A stretch of 36,059 nt of DNA from Puniceicoccaceae bacterium K14 (GTDB lineage: Bacteria > Verrucomicrobiota > Verrucomicrobiia > Opitutales > Opitutaceae): assembly GCA_022538095.1 (NCBI GenBank), contig JAKYXN010000054.1:1-36059 (forward strand), read 5' to 3'. This document shows, in pieces, positions 17,515-26,040 of the stretch; position 1 is the stretch's first letter; each line of letters opens with the position of its first letter. The notes beneath the pieces were generated by a model, which saw only the letters and a list, made by a program, of their open reading frames with translations, had not been told where the DNA came from and made no database searches. The position numbers and the translations under genes were made by a program.

Positions 17515-19178
17515 ATCGGGTCTATTTAATTACAGGAAGTCTTGTTGCGCTGTCGGCCTATGCGATCTTTGCTTGGTTGGATCATAGGGCTCTTTCTGCG
17601 GCGGATGCGGCCGCAGCGATTGCGAATCCAGAGAGTGTGGATTGGCTGTCGATTGAAGATGATCCGGAACGTCTAATCGAGATCAGCTGGATGCCCTTGC
17701 CCCGATACCCGAATGGGCTGGAAGGGGCGTATGGGGAGGTGGTTCTCGAGAAACGTTTCAATGTAGATATTCAGCCGATTCTTTTAGACAAGCCAGGTTA
17801 TCCTCAACGTAAGCCGCTTATGTTTGCCGCGGGTGACATTCCAGACATTGTTTGGGACGGTAATCCGAGCGACGTGCAGAAGGATATATATCACGGATGT
17901 ATTCGACCGATCCCTATTGATTTGATCAAGAAATACGCTCCGAATTATTTCAAGCTCATCTCGGATTTTGCCCCAATGGGCTGGTTGTATGCTGATTACG
18001 CTGGTGAGAATTGGGGACTGCCCGTGATTTGGGCGGATGGAGGATTGCCGACGCCGGGTGTTTGGCGGAAGGATTGGCTGGAGGCGGTTGGAATCGAAAA
18101 AGAACCTGAAACGCTTGCTGAATTTGAGGAAGCTTTTCGCAGATTTGCTTTCGATGATCCAGATGGTAATGGAAAAAATGATACGTACGGCCTTACGAAT
18201 ACGACTATCGGATGGCACCTGATGTTTTCGGAGTTTTTCGGAGCCTATGGAGTGTTGCCGTTCGATTGGGTTGAGCGTGACGGATCAATTGTATGGGGAG
18301 GAATTACATCTGAGGCCAAAGAAGTTCTTGCGCTCTTGCAGCGTTGGAATGCCGAGGGGGTTTTAGATCCAGAGTGGATTACGGATGGTCTCGGTGAAAA
18401 GCGGAGACTGAAGGAAAAATTGATGAACGGCCGTGTCGGCTATGCGTACGGGATGGCTGTGTTTAATGAGTTTGATACGAGTTCTCCGAAGAGTCTTGTT
18501 AGTGTGCTGGAAGGACTGAATCCCGAGGCCGTTGCTGTGCCTGCTAAGCTCCCGGTAGGGCCTGATGGTCAAAGGGGTGTTCGAAATTGGGGGCGAGCTT
18601 CCAATACTTATGTGGCTGGTCCTGGTGTTGTGGCAGAACCACTGAAGTTGATCCGCACTTTGAAAATGATGGAGTATCAGGTGGGCAATGGCATGGATGT
18701 CTATTTGGAGTCTATGTATGGGAAGCGGGGGACTCATTGGGATTATGCAAATGGGAACCCTTCTGAGGGCATCACTCGTTTAGCTCCCTTTGTTGAGGAA
18801 CGAAGCTTTCAGCAGAAGGTTTTATCTGTCTGGACTACGGAGCATCCTGTGTATCATGAAAAGAGCCACGCTGCTGCTGAATCTGCGTTTAACGAAAAGT
18901 TTCGAAACCCCAAGCACTGCCTCTTCAATGCGATTGGACGACCGGAAATGGTTCCGTCTGCTCAGCTCTATCTCGAAGACTTGCGGGCATGGCAGATGAA
19001 TGTATACACCGAAATTATACGAGGCAATTTTCCGATAGAGTACTTTGATGAGTTCGCCGAGGAGTGGTTGCTGCGTGGCGGTGCTGAGATGACCGAGGAG
19101 GCGCAAGGAGTGATGCTGCGGAAGAACGAAATTTTTGCATCTTTGGGAATCGAAAATGAGGAAGGAGGGCAGAGATGA
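17508..19178 (+). CDS. ABC transporter solute-binding protein (LplA-type family 1)
   Basis: This 556-residue extracellular solute-binding protein belongs to the large family paired with LplB/LplC-type permeases, which binds oligosaccharides. An N-terminal hydrophobic helix (about 5-24) is followed by ALSAADA, a possible cleavage site; there is no lipobox, so it is free in the periplasm or anchored by the helix. Typical features are FAAGDIPDIVWDG, the segment GLPVIWADGGLPTPGVWRKD and the EF-hand-like loop DDPDGNGKNDTYGLT. It overlaps the GH2 gene by 7 bases and the first permease by 4 (ATGA), which indicates tight coupling. It should capture the oligosaccharide delivered by the TonB receptor and define the importer's specificity. 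Family is firm; ligand unknown. Confidence 0.93.
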   Translation: MLNRVYLITGSLVALSAYAIFAWLDHRALSAADAAAAIANPESVDWLSIEDDPERLIEISWMPLPRYPNGLEGAYGEVVLEKRFNVDIQPILLDKPGYPQRKPLMFAAGDIPDIVWDGNPSDVQKDIYHGCIRPIPIDLIKKYAPNYFKLISDFAPMGWLYADYAGENWGLPVIWADGGLPTPGVWRKDWLEAVGIEKEPETLAEFEEAFRRFAFDDPDGNGKNDTYGLTNTTIGWHLMFSEFFGAYGVLPFDWVERDGSIVWGGITSEAKEVLALLQRWNAEGVLDPEWITDGLGEKRRLKEKLMNGRVGYAYGMAVFNEFDTSSPKSLVSVLEGLNPEAVAVPAKLPVGPDGQRGVRNWGRASNTYVAGPGVVAEPLKLIRTLKMMEYQVGNGMDVYLESMYGKRGTHWDYANGNPSEGITRLAPFVEERSFQQKVLSVWTTEHPVYHEKSHAAAESAFNEKFRNPKHCLFNAIGRPEMVPSAQLYLEDLRAWQMNVYTEIIRGNFPIEYFDEFAEEWLLRGGAEMTEEAQGVMLRKNEIFASLGIENEEGGQR

Positions 19179-20083
19179 AAAAGCTTAGCGATAGTCCGTT
19201 TCGCAAGAATCAGGAGCTATTCTTGATGTTGGCCCCTTGTCTCTTGCTTGTATTCGTTTTTCTATACATTCCGATGGGCGGCTTGATTGTGGCGTTCAAG
19301 GATTTTAGATTGAGTCTTGGAATACTCGATAGTCCTTGGAATGGAGTGGATACCTTTAAGAAGCTTTTCAGCAGCTCGGATTTTCCACTCGCGCTTAGAA
19401 ATACGATTATAATAAGCGGCCTTAGGCTGACCGTCGGGTTTGTCGCTCCCATCTTTTTTGCGATTTTACTCAATGAGGTTCGTTTGAAGTGGTTTGGCCG
19501 CAGCGTGCAAACGCTGACGTATTTGCCTTACCTTTTTTCTTGGGTCGTTTTGGGTGGAATATTTCAGATGCTTTTAGCTGAGAGTGGGCCGATTAATAGT
19601 TTGCTGATTTCGTTAGGAGGGCAGGCAATTCCTTTTCTTACAGATGATGTTTGGTTTGTCATTACGCTCGTTGTTACAGCGATATGGCAGACGGCGGGGT
19701 ACACCGCAGTTATCTATCTTGCCGCATTGGCGGGCATTGATCCGGGGCTTTACGAGGCCGCTGATATCGATGGCGCAGGGCGTTTCCGGAAAATCATTCA
19801 TGTGACGCTTCCGATGCTGCGACCTACGATCATTGTACTGTTCGTATTGCAAATTGGCTACATTCTGAATGCGGGATTCGACCAGATTTATAATTTATAC
19901 AATCCGAGTGTCTACGATGTGGCTGACGTAGTGGATACTTATGTTCTGAGGCGTTTGCTGACTATGGATTTCAGTTTGGCGACGGCGGCGGGATTGTTTA
20001 AGTCGGTGGTCGGGTTCATGATGGTGATGTTTGCAAATAAGCTTGCTCGACGATGGCAAGGTGGAGGGTCCGGTCTGTGGTGA
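19175..20083 (+). CDS. Sugar ABC transporter permease, LplB/UgpA type
   Basis: This 302-residue inner-membrane permease has about six helices, starting at LFLMLAPCLLLVFVFLYIP. The EAA loop that docks on the ATPase is at about residues 193-216 (YEAADIDGAGRFRKI, then LPMLRP). The ATG lies in the ATGA overlap with the solute-binding-protein gene and is preceded by a clear GGAGG ribosome site, one of the few in this window. It forms the channel with the next permease. The cognate ATPase is not in this operon but at 31.2-32.4 kb. Confidence 0.94.
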   Translation: MKKLSDSPFRKNQELFLMLAPCLLLVFVFLYIPMGGLIVAFKDFRLSLGILDSPWNGVDTFKKLFSSSDFPLALRNTIIISGLRLTVGFVAPIFFAILLNEVRLKWFGRSVQTLTYLPYLFSWVVLGGIFQMLLAESGPINSLLISLGGQAIPFLTDDVWFVITLVVTAIWQTAGYTAVIYLAALAGIDPGLYEAADIDGAGRFRKIIHVTLPMLRPTIIVLFVLQIGYILNAGFDQIYNLYNPSVYDVADVVDTYVLRRLLTMDFSLATAAGLFKSVVGFMMVMFANKLARRWQGGGSGLW

Positions 20084-20115
20084 GTTCTCCAGTTAAACGA
20101 AAAAAAGGAATTAGG

Positions 20116-20991
20116 ATGAAAGAGGGAATTGGAGAGAGGATTTTCACGCTACTTAACACGCTGTTTCTTGCTGTGTTCGGTTTTTTAGCTTTATATCCAT
20201 TTATATATACTCTATCCATATCGCTGAGTACGCCGGGTGAGGCTTATCGTTCAGGTCTTCATCTGTATCCAAGAGAGGTGAGTTTTGAGGCCTATAAGAT
20301 GATTATTGGAAATCCAGATATGGTCTTTGGGTACATGAACACTATTTTCCGTACAGTCGTTGGGACGGTTCTTACTTTGCTGATGACTTGTCTGTGCGCG
20401 TATCCGCTGTCTAGAAAGTATATGCCTTATCGTAGGGGGATTACGCTTTTTATCGTGTTTACGATGCTGTTTTCTGGAGGGGTGGTTCCAACCTATTTGC
20501 TAATAAAAGGAGTCGGTTTGTTGGACAGTAGATGGGTCTATATTTGGCCCGTGCTCATCACTGGGTTTAACGTCATTATTGTGAAAAGCTTCTTTGAGCA
20601 ATTGCCCGATAGCTATTCGGAGGCGGCGAAGATTGATGGGGCAGGCGAATTCCGGATTTTGTTTGGAGTTTATATTCCTCTGTCGAAACCTGTATTGGCT
20701 ACAGTTGGGCTGTGGACAGCGGTGATGCATTGGAATATGTGGTTTGACGCGATGATCTACATCACGGATGAAAACAAGCAGGTGATGCAGACTTTTCTCC
20801 GCCGAATCGTTATCGATAACAGTGTCGAGCTGGCTGACAAGGGATTCGTGGGAGGGGGGATCGAGTCGTTGGCCTCCGATACGATCAAAGCAGCAACTGT
20901 GATAATAACCGTCCTTCCTATGCTTATTGTTTATCCGTTCGCCCAGAAGTATTTTGTTAAAGGCATCCAATTAGGCGGAGTTAAAGAGTAG
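20116..20991 (+). CDS. Sugar ABC transporter permease, LplC/YtcP type
   Basis: This is the second permease (291 residues from the ATG at 20116), with helices starting at FTLLNTLFLAVFGFLALYPF and the EAA loop at about residues 167-180 (YSEAAKIDGAGEFR). The segment MLFSGGVVPTYLLIKGVGLLDS is diagnostic for this subfamily. I chose 20116 because AAGGAATTAGG lies just upstream. A GTG at 20080, overlapping the previous stop as GTGA, would add 12 residues and is a real alternative. It heterodimerises with the upstream permease to import oligosaccharides. Confidence 0.93.
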   Translation: MKEGIGERIFTLLNTLFLAVFGFLALYPFIYTLSISLSTPGEAYRSGLHLYPREVSFEAYKMIIGNPDMVFGYMNTIFRTVVGTVLTLLMTCLCAYPLSRKYMPYRRGITLFIVFTMLFSGGVVPTYLLIKGVGLLDSRWVYIWPVLITGFNVIIVKSFFEQLPDSYSEAAKIDGAGEFRILFGVYIPLSKPVLATVGLWTAVMHWNMWFDAMIYITDENKQVMQTFLRRIVIDNSVELADKGFVGGGIESLASDTIKAATVIITVLPMLIVYPFAQKYFVKGIQLGGVKE

Positions 20992-21032
20992 TGAGATTTC
21001 AAATTCAGTAGCACACAATCGATAAAATAGTT

Positions 21033-22346
21033 ATGGCAATATCTGAAAATCAGAAGTGGTTTCCCGAATCTAGATTTGGTCTTTTCTTACATTGGGGTCC
21101 GTATTCGTTATATGGGCGTGGCGAGCAGGTTCTCTTTCGTGAACATCTGGATCAGGATGACTATGAAGCGAAGGCTCGGGCCTGGAACCCAGAGGAGTTT
21201 GATGCGAAGTCATGGGCGAAGACTGCTCGAGAGGCTGGCTTTAAGTATGCGGTTTTGACTACGCGGCATCATGATTCGTACGCTCTATGGGATACGAAAT
21301 ATTCGAATTATAATTCGATGAAATGTGCTCCCAAGCGAGATTTTGTACGAGAATATGTAGATGCATTTAGGGAAGCCGGATTGAAGATTGGGCTTTATTA
21401 CTCGTGGGCGGATTGGACTTCAAAAGCGTATTGGTCTGATCCTGACGAACATCCGGAGGAATGGTCTGCTCTTCGTGATATGACGCACAATCAAGTGGAA
21501 GAGCTGCTGACGAACTATGGAAAAGTAGACGTCTTTTGGTTTGACGGTAGTTGGCCTCATCCCGCCCTTAAGTGGGACAGTCAGGGATTGCTTGATCGCA
21601 TGCGCGAATTGCAGCCTGATATATTGGTAAATAATCGTTTAGATGCAGATTCGCCGTTTACGAAATCGCAGGGAGCGGTTGAGTTTGCTGGGGAGTCCAG
21701 AACAATGGGCGATTTTGGAACGCCTGAACACCATATCACTGCCGACGAGAGCCGTATCTGGGAGAGTTGCCAAACGAGTACTTGGCGACTTTGGGGCTAT
21801 TGTCGCGGCGAGCGTTGGAGGCCGACTGACCTTTTGTTAGACTTTCTTTGCCAGTCCGCTAGCCAAGGAGGCAATCTCCTGCTGAATGCTGGCCCGCAGC
21901 CTGATGGTCGTTTGCCTGCAGAGTTTATTGAACGGAGTGCGGCGATTGGACGCTGGCTTGCAGTGCATGGCGAAGCGATATATGGTACCCGGCGAGGTGA
22001 TCTTACTGAGTTTACGACTAAAGGGTGGCAAACCCGTCGCGGAAATTCCTTGTATCTGATCTATCGTTTTTGGTCTCAGGAATCAGCAGAACGTATCGCT
22101 GAATTGGCTACTCCGGTTAAGTCCGCTACCTTGTTAACGACCGGACAGTCGCTGGAAGTGGAAAACAGAGAAGATGCGGTTTATATAAAGGGACTTCCTT
22201 TGTTGCAGCCAACTGAGCTTTTCCCAGTGATTCGGCTAAATTTTGATTCAGCTCCTGAGGCGAAGGATTGGGCCAAAGGAAGGCTTTGGAATTTGGATCC
22301 TAAGGAAATGCTTCCATGGGTGCGCGAAATAGATCAATCAAAGTAG
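21033..22346 (+). CDS. GH29 alpha-L-fucosidase, cytoplasmic
   Basis: This 437-residue enzyme carries the GH29 signature: FGLFLHWGPYSLYG at the start of the barrel, TTRHHDSYALWDTKYSNYN around residues 76-94, and VDVFWFDGSWP with the probable nucleophile Asp171. Later, LLLNAGPQPDGRLP closes the catalytic domain before a beta-sandwich tail. Without a signal peptide it should remove terminal alpha-L-fucose from imported oligosaccharides in the cytoplasm. The ATG is preceded by AT-rich sequence rather than a Shine-Dalgarno. It lies 41 bases after the permease gene in the same operon. It is the strongest hint that the substrate contains L-fucose. GH29 assignment is firm; the acid/base residue is not obvious by eye. 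Confidence 0.94.
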   Translation: MAISENQKWFPESRFGLFLHWGPYSLYGRGEQVLFREHLDQDDYEAKARAWNPEEFDAKSWAKTAREAGFKYAVLTTRHHDSYALWDTKYSNYNSMKCAPKRDFVREYVDAFREAGLKIGLYYSWADWTSKAYWSDPDEHPEEWSALRDMTHNQVEELLTNYGKVDVFWFDGSWPHPALKWDSQGLLDRMRELQPDILVNNRLDADSPFTKSQGAVEFAGESRTMGDFGTPEHHITADESRIWESCQTSTWRLWGYCRGERWRPTDLLLDFLCQSASQGGNLLLNAGPQPDGRLPAEFIERSAAIGRWLAVHGEAIYGTRRGDLTEFTTKGWQTRRGNSLYLIYRFWSQESAERIAELATPVKSATLLTTGQSLEVENREDAVYIKGLPLLQPTELFPVIRLNFDSAPEAKDWAKGRLWNLDPKEMLPWVREIDQSK

Positions 22347-22367
22347 TTATCTTGGACAAATAGATTT

Positions 22368-23387
22368 ATGGCGATTATTCAAAATGGAATCCGATTCTTT
22401 AATACGGAAGTATTGGAAGAACGAGAGGAATCAACTGGCTATCTGTTGCCGCGTATAAAGAAAGAATTTCGAGATCGACTCAGTCCTCGCGGCCAGTTCG
22501 TTGGTATGTGTTCCATTGGTGTGGAAATTCAGTTTGTCACAGATGCTCGAGATTTTCGAATAACTCTCTCAACTCCAGACCCTGAGCTCACTTTTGTGGT
22601 CTATTGCGGGGAGCTTGAGCATACGACTTTCAAAATTCCTGGGGGTCAAATTGTCACCACTCATATTGCGGCGTCAGAGCAATTAGCTTTGATCGATAAG
22701 GAAATTGTTGATGGCGCCTATGATTCGTCAGTATGGAGAATAGTCATACAGAAAGGATCAGCGATCTTTCATGGGCTTGATACATTCGGTTCGTCGCATC
22801 GAGCTCCAAGCGATAGCGAATTACCTCAATTGACGTGGTTGGCCTATGGATCATCCATTACAAATTCGACCGGCAAGGGCTATCCTCATCAAGCGGCTCG
22901 GGAATTAGGAGTGCAGATAGCCAATAAAGGCATGAGCGGCGCTTGTCGGGTCGAGCAGGAGATTGTGGACCAATTTACGCAGGTGGAATGGGACTTCGCA
23001 ACCTGCGAGCTTGGGGTGAATATGCGAGGCGATCAATTGCTAGCAGACCAGTTCGAAGATCGAGTAAACTACTTGCTTGATCAATTTTCCACTTCTCATC
23101 CGGGGAAGCCCATTGGACTCATTACCTTGTTTCCTAACGACAATCACTACTTTAAAGACATGCAGGCAATCGGGCCACGTCATCAAGCTCATTACAGCGA
23201 TGTGCTTCGAAAGTTGGCAGCGGAGAGAGCAGGAGAGGGTGTCTTCTTGATTGAGGGCTTCGATGTTCTTGATCGCTTCACGGGTCTTTATGTCGATTTG
23301 CTGCACCCCTGCGACTATGGGCATATTCGGATGGGGTTGAACCTCGCGCGAATTTTGAAGGAGAAACTGCCGGAGTTGTTGAAATAA
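22368..23387 (+). CDS. Cytoplasmic two-domain SGNH esterase (GxSSIT type)
   Basis: This 339-residue protein has an N-terminal beta-sandwich (about 1-150) and a C-terminal SGNH domain. The catalytic blocks are LAYGSSITN with Ser163 (Ser162 alternative), NKGMSGAC, CELGVNMRG with Asn218, and VDLLHPCDYGH with Asp310 and His313. This layout resembles CE2/CE20-like acetylesterases. No signal peptide is present, so it probably deacetylates imported oligosaccharides before GH29 or GH2 can act. It starts 21 bases after the fucosidase stop. It is the third SGNH enzyme in the window, with a different architecture from the two on the minus strand. Confidence 0.9.
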   Translation: MAIIQNGIRFFNTEVLEEREESTGYLLPRIKKEFRDRLSPRGQFVGMCSIGVEIQFVTDARDFRITLSTPDPELTFVVYCGELEHTTFKIPGGQIVTTHIAASEQLALIDKEIVDGAYDSSVWRIVIQKGSAIFHGLDTFGSSHRAPSDSELPQLTWLAYGSSITNSTGKGYPHQAARELGVQIANKGMSGACRVEQEIVDQFTQVEWDFATCELGVNMRGDQLLADQFEDRVNYLLDQFSTSHPGKPIGLITLFPNDNHYFKDMQAIGPRHQAHYSDVLRKLAAERAGEGVFLIEGFDVLDRFTGLYVDLLHPCDYGHIRMGLNLARILKEKLPELLK

Positions 23388-23473
23388 ACTAATTCAATTG
23401 GACGGATCCACTAAAAAATTAACGAGAGCGCTGCGATTGCGGCGATCGATAATGTTGCTCTTTGAGCGAAAGA

Positions 23474-25984
23474 ATGAAAAAATCAAATACATCTAAGGGA
23501 GCTGTGTGCTCAGAAAATACCGACTTGGTAGCTGTTAAGGGATTCGTCTCCCAACAAGTCGCAGTGCTAGAGAATAGTCACGTTCGTTTCGAATTTGATC
23601 TAAAGACAGGAGCTTACTCAGCTTCCGATATTGAAAACTCTGCTAATTGCATCGAGAAGGTCTATTTCAGTGTAAATGACGATAAATCTACTGATGGTTA
23701 TCACTTCAAAGCTGCTTACAGTTCCGTAGTAGAAAAATTGGGATCAGGCTCTGTTCTTACTGTAACTGGAAGTAGAAAAGGTTCAGCGGACATTATCTTA
23801 GCAGTTACTGTGTACGCCGGTAAGGGCGAAATTGCTTTGGGCTGCGGAGTGAAGGCGAATGAAGCAATGCGTATAATGAAGTTTTCACCGCTGATCGGCC
23901 ACGCTTTTAGCAATGCTAGTTTTGTCGATTTTAAGACGCTTGATGGAGAAAATGGTGAAGACCTAACCAGTGTTTCTTCTGCGGATACGCGTGAGTCGCT
24001 CAATAACGTAATGGCGACTTTTGGTGGTAAGGGCAAGGATCGACAGTCGATTGTTTTCGGCGGTTTGAGTTATGCAGAGTTTGTGAAGCATGCTGAAGTC
24101 GTGAGAAAAGAGGCACATTTGGAAATTGCAGCTTGGGCAGATGATCCGATTGGAAAACGTGTCGATGAGGGGGCTGTGTATCTAATGGATCGCGATCGAT
24201 TCTATATAGATTTTACTACTGAGAATCCGTTTGAAGCACTCGAGAAATACGGCGAAGCCCTCAAGTTGGCTAATCATGTAAAACTCGATAACATGACAGC
24301 TCCTGGGTTGAATTTCTGGTATTGCTCGACTCCCGAGTGGGGTGGCGGGAAGTTCCGCAATAATTCTACTGGAACCTTGGAAGCATTGCGGGAGGCAGAG
24401 GCGACCGGCTTTTTAGAGTATTCACCCTTGTGTGTCAGACTTGAGCCAGATGATTATGCCGAGCCAAATAACCAACAAGGATGGTGGGATGACGAGCATT
24501 GGCGAATGTATGAAGGGGGGCAGTTGCTCGAGCCATACGAGACCATGGAGAAATGGGGCAAAGCCATTTATGACAAGGGAGGCGTTCCCCTGATGTACTG
24601 CCAAACTGCAAGACGATCTCAAGATTACGCCGATGCGTATCCAGATCATATGTTATTCGGCGGTACGCTTACTCCTCGCAAACTAGGAAAGATCTACTGG
24701 TACGACGAGACGTATTGGAATTACGACTTCACTTCACCTGAGTTTCTTGAGCACATGAAGAAGGTGTACGAGAATCTTAATAAGTCAGGTGTTCGAGGTA
24801 TGAAATTTGATTACCCTGATACGGGATGGGCTTATGAAGGAGGATTTTGCGATCCGTATGCTACAACGACTTCAGCCTATCGCGCTATTTTTGAGCTCGC
24901 CCACCATGGTTTGGGTTGGAACTCGGATATTCATGAGCGATTGCCGCTGCATGGAGACGTATGTCTCGGCGTTGTGAGCACTCACCGTACTGAGCCGGAT
25001 ACAGATCGATTCTACCCCTCAATGGCCATGAAATGTGGACTGCGTTGGTATAAGAACCGGACAGTCGTTAAGTATGTAAACGATGTCATAAATCCTGAGC
25101 ACGCTTTCCCGCATAATAGCGATGGCTGGCGGACTATGTTTACCATGAGCTATTTGACCAATGGTCGGGTTGAGATTGGTAAATATATCGAAGACATGAG
25201 TGATGAAATGCGTAAAGATCTTACGCGAGTGATTCCATTGTATGAAGGGGAGAGGAGCGCGAAACCGGTCGATGCCTTTACGGGGGGCGAGTATCCTCAA
25301 ATATTTGAATACAAGATTAGCGATTCGTGGCGCTTGGTTGTTTTCTACAATACTGAAGTAGAAAAAGATGTTGAGAAAGCGAAGCTTTCGTGGAAATCGA
25401 TACCCAGAGAGTCGAATGCGAATTTAGAAGATGTAGAACCTGACGCTCTGACAAATTGGCCTAAGCAGCGTCCCGGAATTCGAGAGCCGGCCTTAACCGT
25501 TCCGGTAGCTTCGACTATTTCCGTCTCTTTGGAAGATGAAGATCAGGACGGAGGATTAGGTTTGGATGGGAGCCGTAGTTACTATGTTTATGATTTCTGG
25601 AACCAATGTTTTATTGGGAAATATCAGGGCTCGTCGAAACTTAGCCAAAGTCTGCGACCGGGTGAAACTCGCATGATGGCCATTCACGCTGTCGAGCAGC
25701 ATCCTCAGTTCATTTCTACTAACCGGCATATCATGCAAGGCTATGTTGATATGGCCCGCTATCCGGAATGGAATGAAGTGAATCGAACTCTCAGCGGAGT
25801 ATCTAAGGTCGTGGGTGGAGAAACTTACAAGGTCGTTATTGCACTCAATGGAGGGACTCCTACTCAGTCCTGGGCTGGAGGGGCTGATTGCCAGCTTCAA
25901 GTTGTCGATGGATCGAATGGAATTGTAGAACTTTGTATAGATGCATTGGAGACCGGCGATGTCGCATGGTCTGTTAAGTTTTAG
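23474..25984 (+). CDS. Clan GH-D-like (GH36/GH27-related) glycoside hydrolase, cytoplasmic
   Basis: This protein of about 836 residues has an N-terminal beta-supersandwich (about 20-255), a TIM barrel (about 275-590) and a C-terminal beta-domain. The strand VRGMKFDYPD (Asp446) matches the place of the catalytic nucleophile of GH36 and GH27 enzymes, and THRTEPDTDRFYP in the next strand region could carry the acid/base. The tail has YDFWNQCFIGKYQG and FISTNRHIMQGYVDM, seen in uncharacterised alpha-galactosidase-like proteins. Alpha-galactosidase or another alpha-glycosidase is likely, but the subfamily seems remote from known ones. I chose the ATG at 23474 over a TTG at 23462. No signal peptide. 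It lies between an esterase and a sulfatase in the operon, so a sulfated or acetylated galactose/fucose backbone is plausible. Confidence 0.7.
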   Translation: MKKSNTSKGAVCSENTDLVAVKGFVSQQVAVLENSHVRFEFDLKTGAYSASDIENSANCIEKVYFSVNDDKSTDGYHFKAAYSSVVEKLGSGSVLTVTGSRKGSADIILAVTVYAGKGEIALGCGVKANEAMRIMKFSPLIGHAFSNASFVDFKTLDGENGEDLTSVSSADTRESLNNVMATFGGKGKDRQSIVFGGLSYAEFVKHAEVVRKEAHLEIAAWADDPIGKRVDEGAVYLMDRDRFYIDFTTENPFEALEKYGEALKLANHVKLDNMTAPGLNFWYCSTPEWGGGKFRNNSTGTLEALREAEATGFLEYSPLCVRLEPDDYAEPNNQQGWWDDEHWRMYEGGQLLEPYETMEKWGKAIYDKGGVPLMYCQTARRSQDYADAYPDHMLFGGTLTPRKLGKIYWYDETYWNYDFTSPEFLEHMKKVYENLNKSGVRGMKFDYPDTGWAYEGGFCDPYATTTSAYRAIFELAHHGLGWNSDIHERLPLHGDVCLGVVSTHRTEPDTDRFYPSMAMKCGLRWYKNRTVVKYVNDVINPEHAFPHNSDGWRTMFTMSYLTNGRVEIGKYIEDMSDEMRKDLTRVIPLYEGERSAKPVDAFTGGEYPQIFEYKISDSWRLVVFYNTEVEKDVEKAKLSWKSIPRESNANLEDVEPDALTNWPKQRPGIREPALTVPVASTISVSLEDEDQDGGLGLDGSRSYYVYDFWNQCFIGKYQGSSKLSQSLRPGETRMMAIHAVEQHPQFISTNRHIMQGYVDMARYPEWNEVNRTLSGVSKVVGGETYKVVIALNGGTPTQSWAGGADCQLQVVDGSNGIVELCIDALETGDVAWSVKF

Positions 25985-26040
25985 TATTTTCCAGAATTTG
26001 GTTTTGGTTGATTTTTTTAACTGATGAGTTCTTTAACATT

